Assembly (NCBI GenBank): GCA_011389855.1
Contig: JAABTM010000018.1
Location: forward strand, 1 to 35,723
From: Desulfobacteraceae bacterium
GTDB lineage: Bacteria > Desulfobacterota > Desulfobacteria > Desulfobacterales > JAABSP01
Direction: 5' to 3'
Length of the DNA stretch: 35,723 bases
In this document: piece after piece, positions 25,284-34,600 of the stretch
Position numbering within the stretch: the first letter of the stretch is position 1
Layout of the letters: each line of letters starts with the position of its first letter
Notes under the pieces: generated by a model
Database searches by the model: none
What the model saw: the letters and a program-made list of their open reading frames with translations, nothing else
Told to the model about the DNA's origin: nothing
Translations under genes and position numbers: made by a program

Positions 25284-25321
25284 CGGATGGGGCGGCCCCG
25301 ATTGCCGACCGCTCCATCCGG
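25283..25321. repeat. Inverted repeat between redox operon and orphan antitoxin
   Basis: Perfect 8-bp arms CCGGATGG (25283-25290) and CCATCCGG (25314-25321) around a GC-rich loop. It begins 11 bases after the stop of the RnfB-GltD gene on the minus strand and could be a transcript-end hairpin, although no U-tract follows in that direction. Confidence 0.5.
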
Positions 25322-25331
25322 CATCTCTCTT

Positions 25332-27452
25332 TTACGCCGCCCCTTTGGCCCGGGCCGGTTCCGGCTGGGCGGTCTCTTCCAGGGAATGGACCGTCTCGCC
25401 GGTGGAGCGTTCATAGCAGATGAGGCCGCACTGGAGGCAGCGGGCCGCCTCTATCTGGGCCTTGTCCTCGTTGTATCCCAGTTCCAGTTCGTCGCAGCGG
25501 TCCCGCTCCCTGGCCGAACACAGCGGCATGATCTGGCGGGCGGTTTTGCCCACGTTTTCGACGTGATCGACGTCCTGGATGACGTCGTCGGGGGTGAGCG
25601 CGTGCTCGGGCAGATCCAGGGGGATGCCGTACATCAGCTCGTGAATGGACGCAGCGGCCCGGCGTCCGGCGCCGATGGCCCGGATGGCGGCGGAGAAATC
25701 GGTCAGCGCGTCGCCTCGCGCCAGGAGCCCCATCTCGCCGGCAAAGGCCGGGTTTTTGTAGGGCGCCGCGGCCTTCCACTTCAGGGGAACCGTTGACATG
25801 GCCTCGGCGGCTTCCGTCGGAACCTCCGGTGCGTTCTGAACAAAGATCAGCTCGGGGAACCGGCCGGCGGCCAGAAACAGGTTCTGGGCCGGAACCCGGG
25901 TCTCCACGCCCTTGTCGAGGGAGACGTAGGTCGCATGGGTGAGACGCCCGCCTTCCCCGTGCAGTTCGCTGACGGCGGCGTTGAAGACCACGTTGACGCC
26001 GTCTTCCAACAGTTCCTTCAGTTCCGCCAGTTCCGCATCTTCCTTGAAGAGGTCGTCCTGGGCTTCCCGGAAAATCAGCAGGACGTTTTCGCACCCCAGA
26101 TCGGCGCAGATCCGGGCGGACCGGAGGCCCGAGATGCCGCCGCCCACCAGGACCACGTCGTCCCTGACCGGGATGCGGTTGCTCCGGCCGGTATCGGACT
26201 TGATCAGGTCGATCATCAGGTAGACGCCCCCCACCGGCTCTTCCACTTCCTCGCCGCTCATGCGGGTAAGCCGGCTGTCCCATCCGCCCGAGGCCATAAA
26301 AACCGCCTCGTGGCCTTCGGAAAAGAGGGATTCCAGGGTGATGTCTTTGCCCAGGGTCATGTTCGTCCGGGGGACGACCCCCATGTCGAGCACGCCCTGG
26401 ATGTCCCAGTCGAGGATGTCTTCGGGCAGCCGTTCTTTGGCGATGGCGCCGCGGAGCAGGCCGCCCAGCCGGTCGGCGGCCTCGTAGAGCCAGGGGGTGT
26501 GGCCCAGCCGGGCCGCGAAAAAGGCGGCGGACAGGCCTTGGACCCCGCCCCCCACCACGGCCAGCTTCCGGCCCGTGGCAGGGGCCTTGTAGGGTTGAAT
26601 CCGCTCCCCGGCGTCCCGCTCGTAGTCGGCGGCGAACCGCTTCAGATAGTTGATGGCCACCGGTTCGTCCACCATCTGGCGACGGCAGTCCTCCTCGCAG
26701 GGGCGGGGACAGATGCGGCCGATGACCGTGGGGAAGGGGTTCCGTTCCTTGATGACCTGGACCGACCGGTGGTAGTCGCCCAGGGTGATCTGGCGGATGT
26801 ACTCCCGGATGTCGATCCCCGCCGGGCACCGCCGCTGGCAGGGGGTGGTGCATTCGTCGGTGGTGTATTCCCGCAGGATGCGCCGGGTCGCCGACGACAG
26901 GGTGATGATGTGCTTGGGGCAGACCCGTTCGCAGGTGCCGCATCCGGTGCATGCGTCTTCCAGCACGATGGGCAGCCCTTCGGGGCCCATGACGATGGCG
27001 TCGAAGGGACAGGCGTCGGCGCAGGAGCCCAGCCCCAGGCAGCCGATGGTGCAGACCTTCATGCCGCCGTTGAGCAGGGCCGCGGCCCGGCAGTCGCTCA
27101 GCCCGTTGTAGATGTATTTGAGGTCGGCGTCGTCCGTGCCGAAGTAGCAGCCCGGGCGGGCGATATCCGGCTCCTTGGCCTCGATGGCGACCCCCAGAAG
27201 ACCGGCGATGGCCTCGGCGGTCTCGTCGCCGGCGGCCACGCAGGAGTTGACCGAGGCTTTTCCGGCCACGATGGCCTCGGCGTTGGCGCCGCACCCCGGC
27301 AGGCCGCAGCCGCCGCAGTTGGCGCCCGGCAGCACCGCTTCCACCGCTTCGATTTTAGGGTCCACCCATACGTAGAACACCTTGGAGGCCACCGCCAGCC
27401 CGACGCCCACGGCGACTCCCAGTCCTCCCATCATGAGAATGGCTTGGAACAT
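25332..27452 (-). CDS. RnfB-like ferredoxin module fused to GltD-type FAD/NAD(P) oxidoreductase
   Basis: A 706-residue iron-sulfur flavoprotein. Residues 5-27 form a membrane helix, and residues 43-71 carry the RnfB-type cluster motif (GANCGGCGLPGCGA). Two [4Fe-4S] ferredoxin motifs follow at about 134-148 (CTIGCLGLGSCADACP) and 168-179 (CTGCGTCERVCP). From residue 200 the protein becomes GltD-like: further cysteine clusters (CTTPCQRRCPAGID, ICPRPCEEDC), an FAD dinucleotide site (VVGGGVQGLSAA, near 300) and an NAD(P) site (VLVGGGISGLRSA, near 435). So an Rnf electron-entry subunit is fused to a glutamate-synthase-small-subunit-type oxidoreductase. It lies 16 bases after the NuoF gene, with an AGGAG site. 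The role is inferred as electron transfer between NAD(P)H and ferredoxin or membrane carriers. Confidence 0.9.
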   Translation of the reverse strand: MFQAILMMGGLGVAVGVGLAVASKVFYVWVDPKIEAVEAVLPGANCGGCGLPGCGANAEAIVAGKASVNSCVAAGDETAEAIAGLLGVAIEAKEPDIARPGCYFGTDDADLKYIYNGLSDCRAAALLNGGMKVCTIGCLGLGSCADACPFDAIVMGPEGLPIVLEDACTGCGTCERVCPKHIITLSSATRRILREYTTDECTTPCQRRCPAGIDIREYIRQITLGDYHRSVQVIKERNPFPTVIGRICPRPCEEDCRRQMVDEPVAINYLKRFAADYERDAGERIQPYKAPATGRKLAVVGGGVQGLSAAFFAARLGHTPWLYEAADRLGGLLRGAIAKERLPEDILDWDIQGVLDMGVVPRTNMTLGKDITLESLFSEGHEAVFMASGGWDSRLTRMSGEEVEEPVGGVYLMIDLIKSDTGRSNRIPVRDDVVLVGGGISGLRSARICADLGCENVLLIFREAQDDLFKEDAELAELKELLEDGVNVVFNAAVSELHGEGGRLTHATYVSLDKGVETRVPAQNLFLAAGRFPELIFVQNAPEVPTEAAEAMSTVPLKWKAAAPYKNPAFAGEMGLLARGDALTDFSAAIRAIGAGRRAAASIHELMYGIPLDLPEHALTPDDVIQDVDHVENVGKTARQIMPLCSARERDRCDELELGYNEDKAQIEAARCLQCGLICYERSTGETVHSLEETAQPEPARAKGAA

Positions 27453-27468
27453 GATCGCGACTCCTTTA

Positions 27469-29316
27469 TCAGTTGATGGCGTCGAATTTGCACTTGGCGA
27501 AACAAGTGAGGCATTTGACGCATTTTTCCTTGTCGATGACGGCCTTTTCCTTCTTTTTCCAGATGACGGCGTCGGCCGGGCAGGCCTTGAAGCACATGCC
27601 GCAGGCCGTACACTTGTCGGGGTCCACCTCGAACTTCAGCAGGTTGACGCACCGTTTGGCCGGGCACCGCTTCTCCAGAACGTGGGCCTCGTACTCGTCG
27701 CGGAAATACCGGAGGGTTGACAAGACCGGGTTGGCGGCGGTCTGACCCAGCCCGCACAGGGCCGTTTCCTTAATCACCACGGCCATCTCCTCCAGGGCGT
27801 CGATGTCCGCCAGTTCGCCCTTGCCGTCGCAGATCTTCTCCAGGAGCTGGAGGAACCGGCGGGTGCCCTCCCGGCAGGGGGTGCATTTGCCGCAGGATTC
27901 GTCCTGGATGAAGTCCATGAAGAACCGGGCCATATCCACCATGCAGGTGTCCTCGTCCATGACGATGACGCCGCCCGATCCCATGATGGCGCCCACCTTG
28001 ACGATCTCGTCGTAATCCACCGGCGTGTCGAGATACTGCTCGGGGATGCAGCCGCCGGAGGGGCCGCCCAGCTGGACCGCCTTGAATTTTTTCTTTTTGG
28101 GGATGCCGCCGCCCACGTCGTAGACGATGCCGCGGAGGCTGGCGCCCATGGGGACTTCCACCAGGCCGATGTTGTTGACGTCGCCGGAAATGGCGAAGAC
28201 CTTGGTGCCCTTGCTCTTCTCCGTGCCCACGGACGCATACCATTCGCCGCCGTTTAAAATGATCTGGGCGACGTTGGCGAAACTCTCCACATTGTTGAGG
28301 ATGGTCGGCTTCTCCCACAGCCCCTTGTGGGCCGGAAAGGGCGGCCGGGGCCGGGGCATGCCCCGCTTTCCCTCGATGGAGCGCATCAGGGCCGTCTCTT
28401 CGCCGCAGACAAAGGCGCCGGCCCCCTGGTAGATCTCCAGTTCGAAATCGAACCCGGAACCGAGGATGTTCTCGCCCATGAGGCCCATCGCCCTGGCGTC
28501 GTCGATGGCCTTCTGGAGCCGCTTGATGGCCAGGGGATATTCGGTTCGGGCGTAGACGTAGCCCTGGTGGGCGTTGATGGCCTTGGCGGCGATGATCATC
28601 CCCTCGATCACCGCATGGGGATCGGCCTCCAGGATGGACCGGTCCATGAAGGCGCCGGGATCGCCTTCGTCGGCGTTGCAGAGCACGAACTTGACCTCGC
28701 TGGGGCTTTTGCTGGCGAACTCCCATTTGAGGCCCGTGGGAAACCCGGCGCCGCCCCGGCCCCGAAGGCCGGAGGTCTTGACCTCGGCGATGATCTCTTC
28801 GGGGGCCATCTCCAAAAGGGCCTTGGCCGTGCCCTGGTACCCGTCCCGCCGGATATAGTCGTCGATGGATTCGGGATCGATGAGCCCCTTGTTGCGCAGA
28901 ACCCGGGGCATCTGGTGGCTGAAGAAAGGGATGTCGTCCTGAAGGGGGATCCGTTTTTTGGTGTTTGGGTCCTTGTAGAGCAGCTTTTCCACGTGCTTGC
29001 CGTCGATAAGGTGCTCCTGGACCAGGGTGGGCACGTCGTCGGCCTTGAGTTTCTGGTAAAACACCCCTTCCGGGTGGACGACCAGGATGGGCCCCATGGC
29101 GCAGAATCCGTTGCAGCCGGTTTCGACCACCTCGTATTTGTCGGTCAGGCCCTGTTTCCGGATCTCCTCCCTTATGGCGTCGATCACCTTGATGCTGCCG
29201 GTGGCGTGGCATCCGGTGCCGCCGCAGATCAATAACTGGGAAACATGGGCGGACGCCGCCTTTTCGGACAACGCCTTTTGGCGTTGCTGAAGTCCCTCGA
29301 ATGTCAGTTTTTCCAT
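27469..29316 (-). CDS. NuoF/HoxF-type NADH-binding flavoprotein with extra ferredoxin clusters
   Basis: A 615-residue subunit of the NuoF, HydB and HoxF family. The N-terminal thioredoxin-like domain holds a [2Fe-2S] site (Cys31, Cys36, Cys68, Cys72). The core binds FMN and NADH (GLRGRGGAGFPTGLKW near 185, CNADEGDPGAFMDR near 220, GAGAFVCGEETALM near 285). A [4Fe-4S] site follows (ESCGKCTPCREGTRRF), and the C-terminus adds two ferredoxin motifs (CTACGMCFKACP and CVKCLTCFAKC). This domain order is that of electron-bifurcating hydrogenase or NAD-reducing complexes, not of complex I NuoF. No hydrogenase or dehydrogenase catalytic subunit is adjacent. An AGGAG site precedes the ATG. Confidence 0.92.
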   Translation of the reverse strand: MEKLTFEGLQQRQKALSEKAASAHVSQLLICGGTGCHATGSIKVIDAIREEIRKQGLTDKYEVVETGCNGFCAMGPILVVHPEGVFYQKLKADDVPTLVQEHLIDGKHVEKLLYKDPNTKKRIPLQDDIPFFSHQMPRVLRNKGLIDPESIDDYIRRDGYQGTAKALLEMAPEEIIAEVKTSGLRGRGGAGFPTGLKWEFASKSPSEVKFVLCNADEGDPGAFMDRSILEADPHAVIEGMIIAAKAINAHQGYVYARTEYPLAIKRLQKAIDDARAMGLMGENILGSGFDFELEIYQGAGAFVCGEETALMRSIEGKRGMPRPRPPFPAHKGLWEKPTILNNVESFANVAQIILNGGEWYASVGTEKSKGTKVFAISGDVNNIGLVEVPMGASLRGIVYDVGGGIPKKKKFKAVQLGGPSGGCIPEQYLDTPVDYDEIVKVGAIMGSGGVIVMDEDTCMVDMARFFMDFIQDESCGKCTPCREGTRRFLQLLEKICDGKGELADIDALEEMAVVIKETALCGLGQTAANPVLSTLRYFRDEYEAHVLEKRCPAKRCVNLLKFEVDPDKCTACGMCFKACPADAVIWKKKEKAVIDKEKCVKCLTCFAKCKFDAIN

Positions 29317-29346
29317 AGATTTCTCCTCATTACCGCATCGTCGGTC

Positions 29347-29703
29347 CTACCAGGACCCGTCCAGTCCTCTCAATCCGTTCATGTAGAGTCTTCCGCTCGC
29401 GACAAACATGGAATATTGCGTCCGCAATACAGGGATGCCGAAGGCCCGGGCCAGGTCGAGAAACTCGGGACTCGGCCGCTTTCCCCGGACGATGACCACC
29501 GCCCCCACTTCCGCCACTTTGGCCGTCTGGATCACCTGCTGGGTCGTGAGCCCGGTGAGCAGAACCGCCCCTTTGGCGACGGCGGACATCAGATCCTCCA
29601 TCAGGTCGGCGCCGCCGCCGCCCAGGATGATGGTGCTGTCCAGCAGATCTTCCCCGAAGAGGACCTCCGCCTTTAAAATGTCCCGAACCTCGTGTAGTCT
29701 CAT
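29347..29703 (-). CDS. DRTGG-domain protein of the redox operon
   Basis: A 118-residue protein resembling the DRTGG domain found alone in operons for NuoE/NuoF-type hydrogenase or bifurcating complexes. Visible parts are LHEVRDILKAEVLFGED, TIILGGGGADLMEDLMSAVAKG, LLTGLTTQQVIQTAKVAEV, VVIVRGKRPSPEF, and PVLRTQYSMFVASGRLYMNG. Function is unknown; an assembly or regulatory part is possible. It has an AGGAG site and lies between nuoE-like and nuoF-like genes. Confidence 0.8.
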   Translation of the reverse strand: MRLHEVRDILKAEVLFGEDLLDSTIILGGGGADLMEDLMSAVAKGAVLLTGLTTQQVIQTAKVAEVGAVVIVRGKRPSPEFLDLARAFGIPVLRTQYSMFVASGRLYMNGLRGLDGSW

Positions 29704-29735
29704 GGTCTCCTGCTTATCCCGAACTATTCCCCGAA

Positions 29736-30230
29736 CTATTCATAGGTCTCGATGATGTCGAGCACTTTATCGGACTGAACGTCCCCGTGGGTGTCCTGAC
29801 CGATGACCATCACCGGGGCCAGCCCGCAGGCGCCCAGGCACCGCACCGCTTCCAGGCTGAACCGACGGTCCGCGGACGTGCCGCCCTCCTCCAGGTTGTA
29901 GGCGTTTTCGATGCGGCTCATGACCTCTTTGATCCCCTTGACGTAGCAGGCCGTGCCCATGCAGACTCTGATGGTGTGGCGGCCCTTGGGCTCCATGGAA
30001 AAGAGCGCGTAAAAAGAGGCCACGCCGTAGACGTCGCTGGGCGGCAGGTTCAGCCCCCGTCCGATATAATCCATCAGTGGCGGCGGCAGGTAGCCCACCA
30101 CGTCCTGGCATTCGCGCAGGGTGGCGATCACCGAGCCGGCCTTGTGCCGGTAGCGGCCGATAATCTCGTCGATGGATGCCCACATGTCGTTGTCGATATC
30201 CGGATGCCGCGGATGTGTCGTGTATGCCAT
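29736..30230 (-). CDS. NuoE/HndA-type [2Fe-2S] subunit
   Basis: A 164-residue thioredoxin-like [2Fe-2S] protein of the NuoE, HoxE and HndA family. The N-terminal helical part contains SVIATLRECQDVVGYLP. The cluster cysteines are in RVCMGTACYVKG and RCLGACGLAPVMVIG, and the ending reads SDKVLDIIETYE. It passes electrons between NADH-linked NuoF and other clusters. The ATG at 30230, with a GAGAGGG site, is preferred to the GTG five codons upstream. It is the first gene of the four-gene operon. Confidence 0.92.
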   Translation of the reverse strand: MAYTTHPRHPDIDNDMWASIDEIIGRYRHKAGSVIATLRECQDVVGYLPPPLMDYIGRGLNLPPSDVYGVASFYALFSMEPKGRHTIRVCMGTACYVKGIKEVMSRIENAYNLEEGGTSADRRFSLEAVRCLGACGLAPVMVIGQDTHGDVQSDKVLDIIETYE

Positions 30231-30322
30231 CAATCCCTCTCCCACTCTCGTTTGGATAGATACAATTCGCTCCAGGAGCGCCTTTTATCAGGCGGCCAAC
30301 ATTTCATAATAAGGAAAAAAAG
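30231..30322 (-). promoter_or_regulatory. Upstream region of the redox operon
   Basis: The spacer between the redox operon and the receiver-kinase gene contains a T-rich stretch (TTGACTTTTTTTCC on the minus strand) and a tight palindrome CGCTCCTGGAGCG. A promoter is likely here, but no well-spaced -10 could be fixed. Confidence 0.35.
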
Positions 30323-31486
30323 TCAATGGCTTCCATTTTGGGCCGGCTTCTTTGCCGGCCAGGAGGCCATGATCTTCATGCCGCTCCCGGGAACCGACCG
30401 GATATCGAACCGGCCGCCGGAGAAATGGGCCCGCTCCTGCATGGAACGAAGGCCCATGCCGCTCAGACGATCGGCATCGTCCAGCTTGCCCAGGTCGCAC
30501 CCGACCCCGTTGTCGGCCACAAGGAGGTGGATGCGTTCCCCTTCCGGGGTCAGTTCGATCCGGACGGTGTCCGCCTCGCTGTATTTGGCCGCGTTGTTGA
30601 GGCTCTCCTGGATGATCCGGTAGATGACGATTTTGAGGGCCTCGGCGATGGCCGTCTCTTCGATCCCCAGACGAAGTTGGATGGCCAGGTCGGTGTAGAC
30701 CTTCTGAAATTCCTCGGCCAGCCACCGGATGGTGGGCAGCAGCCCCAGATCGTCGATGAGGGAAGGCCGGAGGTTGGACGAAATCCGGCGGGATTCCTCT
30801 ATGGCCCCCTGGACCATGGCGATGACCTTCCGCATACTCTCCAGAACTACGTCCCGATCCCGTTTGAGGTTGACGACCGCCTCTTCCAGACTGAACTTGA
30901 TGGCGGCCAGGCTCGACCCGATGCTGTCGTGGATCTCGTCGGCCAGGCGCTTCCGCTCCCGCTCCTGGGCGTCCAGGAGCCTCGACGACAGCACCCGCAA
31001 CTGCCGGGAGGTGTCGTCCAGTTGCGATTCCGCCATCTCCCGCCTGGCGATCTCCTTCCGGAGGTACTCGTTAAGGTCGATGACCTCCTCGGCCTCTTTG
31101 ACCTTCCGCTTCATCTCGGCTTTGTAGATCGCCATGTGGATGTTGGCGTCCAGCTCCCGGTCCCGGAAGGGTTTGAGGAGATAGCCGTGGGACTCGAAGA
31201 TCCGGGCCCGTTCCAGGGTGCCGGCGTCGGCATAGGCCGACAGATAAATAACGGGGATGTCGTACCTGGATACGATGTGCCCGGCGGTTTCGATGCCGTC
31301 CATGTCGCCCTTGAGGACGACGTCCATCAGGATCACGTCCGGCCGAAGTTCGCCGGCCAGCTGGATGGCCTGTTCCCCTGAAACCGCCACCCCGCAGACC
31401 GCGTGGCCCATCCGGTCGAGGCTGGCTTGGATGTCCTGCACCGTAATAAATTCGTCTTCGACGATGAGAATGCGCGGTTTCGCCAT
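30323..31486 (-). CDS. Response receiver fused to HisKA_3 histidine kinase
   Basis: A 387-residue protein with a receiver domain first (phospho-acceptor Asp55 in PDVILMDVVLKG, Lys in LLKPFRDREL), then a coiled linker, then a NarX/DesK-type kinase with the phosphorylated His186 in RLADEIHDSIGSSLAAIKFS. The HATPase follows (ESLNNAAKYSEA, VADNGVGCD, GMGLRSMQERAH). Cytosolic, no membrane helix. The receiver could take phosphate from the hybrid kinase encoded just upstream. No LuxR-type DNA-binding regulator is visible nearby, so the output partner is unknown. Confidence 0.9.
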   Translation of the reverse strand: MAKPRILIVEDEFITVQDIQASLDRMGHAVCGVAVSGEQAIQLAGELRPDVILMDVVLKGDMDGIETAGHIVSRYDIPVIYLSAYADAGTLERARIFESHGYLLKPFRDRELDANIHMAIYKAEMKRKVKEAEEVIDLNEYLRKEIARREMAESQLDDTSRQLRVLSSRLLDAQERERKRLADEIHDSIGSSLAAIKFSLEEAVVNLKRDRDVVLESMRKVIAMVQGAIEESRRISSNLRPSLIDDLGLLPTIRWLAEEFQKVYTDLAIQLRLGIEETAIAEALKIVIYRIIQESLNNAAKYSEADTVRIELTPEGERIHLLVADNGVGCDLGKLDDADRLSGMGLRSMQERAHFSGGRFDIRSVPGSGMKIMASWPAKKPAQNGSH

Positions 31487-31509
31487 GGATTGTTATTCCT
31501 GTCTATCCG

Positions 31510-33618
<2,109 letters not shown>

Positions 33619-33705
33619 CTAATTCCTCCGTTTGTCCAAAAACCGTCGAAAATCCGTCCACCGACGCGACCGCCGATCAGCTCCCGATCCGTCCCGATCT
33701 GTTTA

Positions 33706-33734
33706 TTGACGATTAAGCAATCGTGCCTTATGAT
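33706..33734 (+). promoter_or_regulatory. Sigma70-type promoter for the purine salvage genes
   Basis: TTGACG (33706-33711) and TATGAT (33729-33734) are separated by exactly 17 bases, with an expected start near 33741. The ribosome-binding site AAGGGG lies before the ATG at 33770. Confidence 0.65.
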
Positions 33735-33769
33735 ACCGCCTTTAACCTTCAACGCAAGGGGAAACTGGC

Positions 33770-34600
33770 ATGAGCGACGATAAGCAAAGGGCTGTGGAAA
33801 CGGCCGCCTACCTCCGGGAACGAATCCCCTCGCCCCCCCGAATCGGGTTTCTCGCCGGCACCGGCCTGGGGGACAGCGCCGCCTTTCTCGACCCGTCGGT
33901 CGTCTTCGATTACGCCGATTTGCCCCATTTTTCCCGGTCCACCGTCCAGAGCCACAAGGGACAACTCCTCTTGGGCGAGATCGCCGGCCGCCCCGTGGCG
34001 GCCATGCTGGGGCGGTTCCACCTCTACGAAGGGTATTCCCCCCAACAGGTCGCCTTTCCCATCCGGGTCATGCAGGAACTGGGGGTCCGGACCCTGATCG
34101 TCTCCAACGCCTCGGGCGGGCTCAATCCGTCCTTTACGCCCGGCGACATCATGATCATCCGGGACCACATCAACCTGACCGGCGAAAACCCGCTGGTGGG
34201 TCCGAATGAAGACAGCTGGGGGATCCGGTTCCCCGACATGAGGGCCGCCTACGACCCCGATCTCGCCGCGCTGGCCGGGAAGATCGCCGACGCCGCCGAC
34301 ATCCCCTGGCAAAAAGGGATCTACGCCGGCCTCAAGGGCCCGTCCCTGGAAACGCCGGCGGAGGTGCGATACCTCCGGACGGTCGGGGCGGATGCGGTGG
34401 GATTCTCCACGGTCGGGGAGACCCTCGCCGCGGTTCATGCCGGGATGCGGGTGGTGGGGCTCTCCACGATTACCAATGTTCACAACCCCGATGCGCCGGC
34501 GCCGGCCGCCCTGGAGGAGATCCTGGAAGTGGCCGCCGGGGCCGCGCCCCGGCTGGCGATCCTGGTCCGGAGCCTGATGGAGGCCGTCCGTGTCGATTGA
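33770..34600 (+). CDS. Purine nucleoside phosphorylase (PNP/MTAP family)
   Basis: A 276-residue trimer-type phosphorylase that splits purine nucleosides with phosphate. Motifs are FLAGTGLGDSAAFL, the phosphate-site SHKGQLLLGEIAG, LGRFHLYEGYSP, SNASGGLNPSFTPGDIMIIR, PNEDSWGIRFPDMRAAYD, and GPSLETPAEVRYLRTVGADA with the substrate glutamate. The late signature is STITNVHNPDAPAP with its purine-binding asparagine. The segment usually read GMSTVPE is GFSTVGE here, so the sugar-site methionine is replaced by Phe. It could act on inosine/guanosine or on other 6-oxopurines, and the family also includes methylthioadenosine phosphorylases. It overlaps the next gene by 11 bases. Confidence 0.9.
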   Translation: MSDDKQRAVETAAYLRERIPSPPRIGFLAGTGLGDSAAFLDPSVVFDYADLPHFSRSTVQSHKGQLLLGEIAGRPVAAMLGRFHLYEGYSPQQVAFPIRVMQELGVRTLIVSNASGGLNPSFTPGDIMIIRDHINLTGENPLVGPNEDSWGIRFPDMRAAYDPDLAALAGKIADAADIPWQKGIYAGLKGPSLETPAEVRYLRTVGADAVGFSTVGETLAAVHAGMRVVGLSTITNVHNPDAPAPAALEEILEVAAGAAPRLAILVRSLMEAVRVD

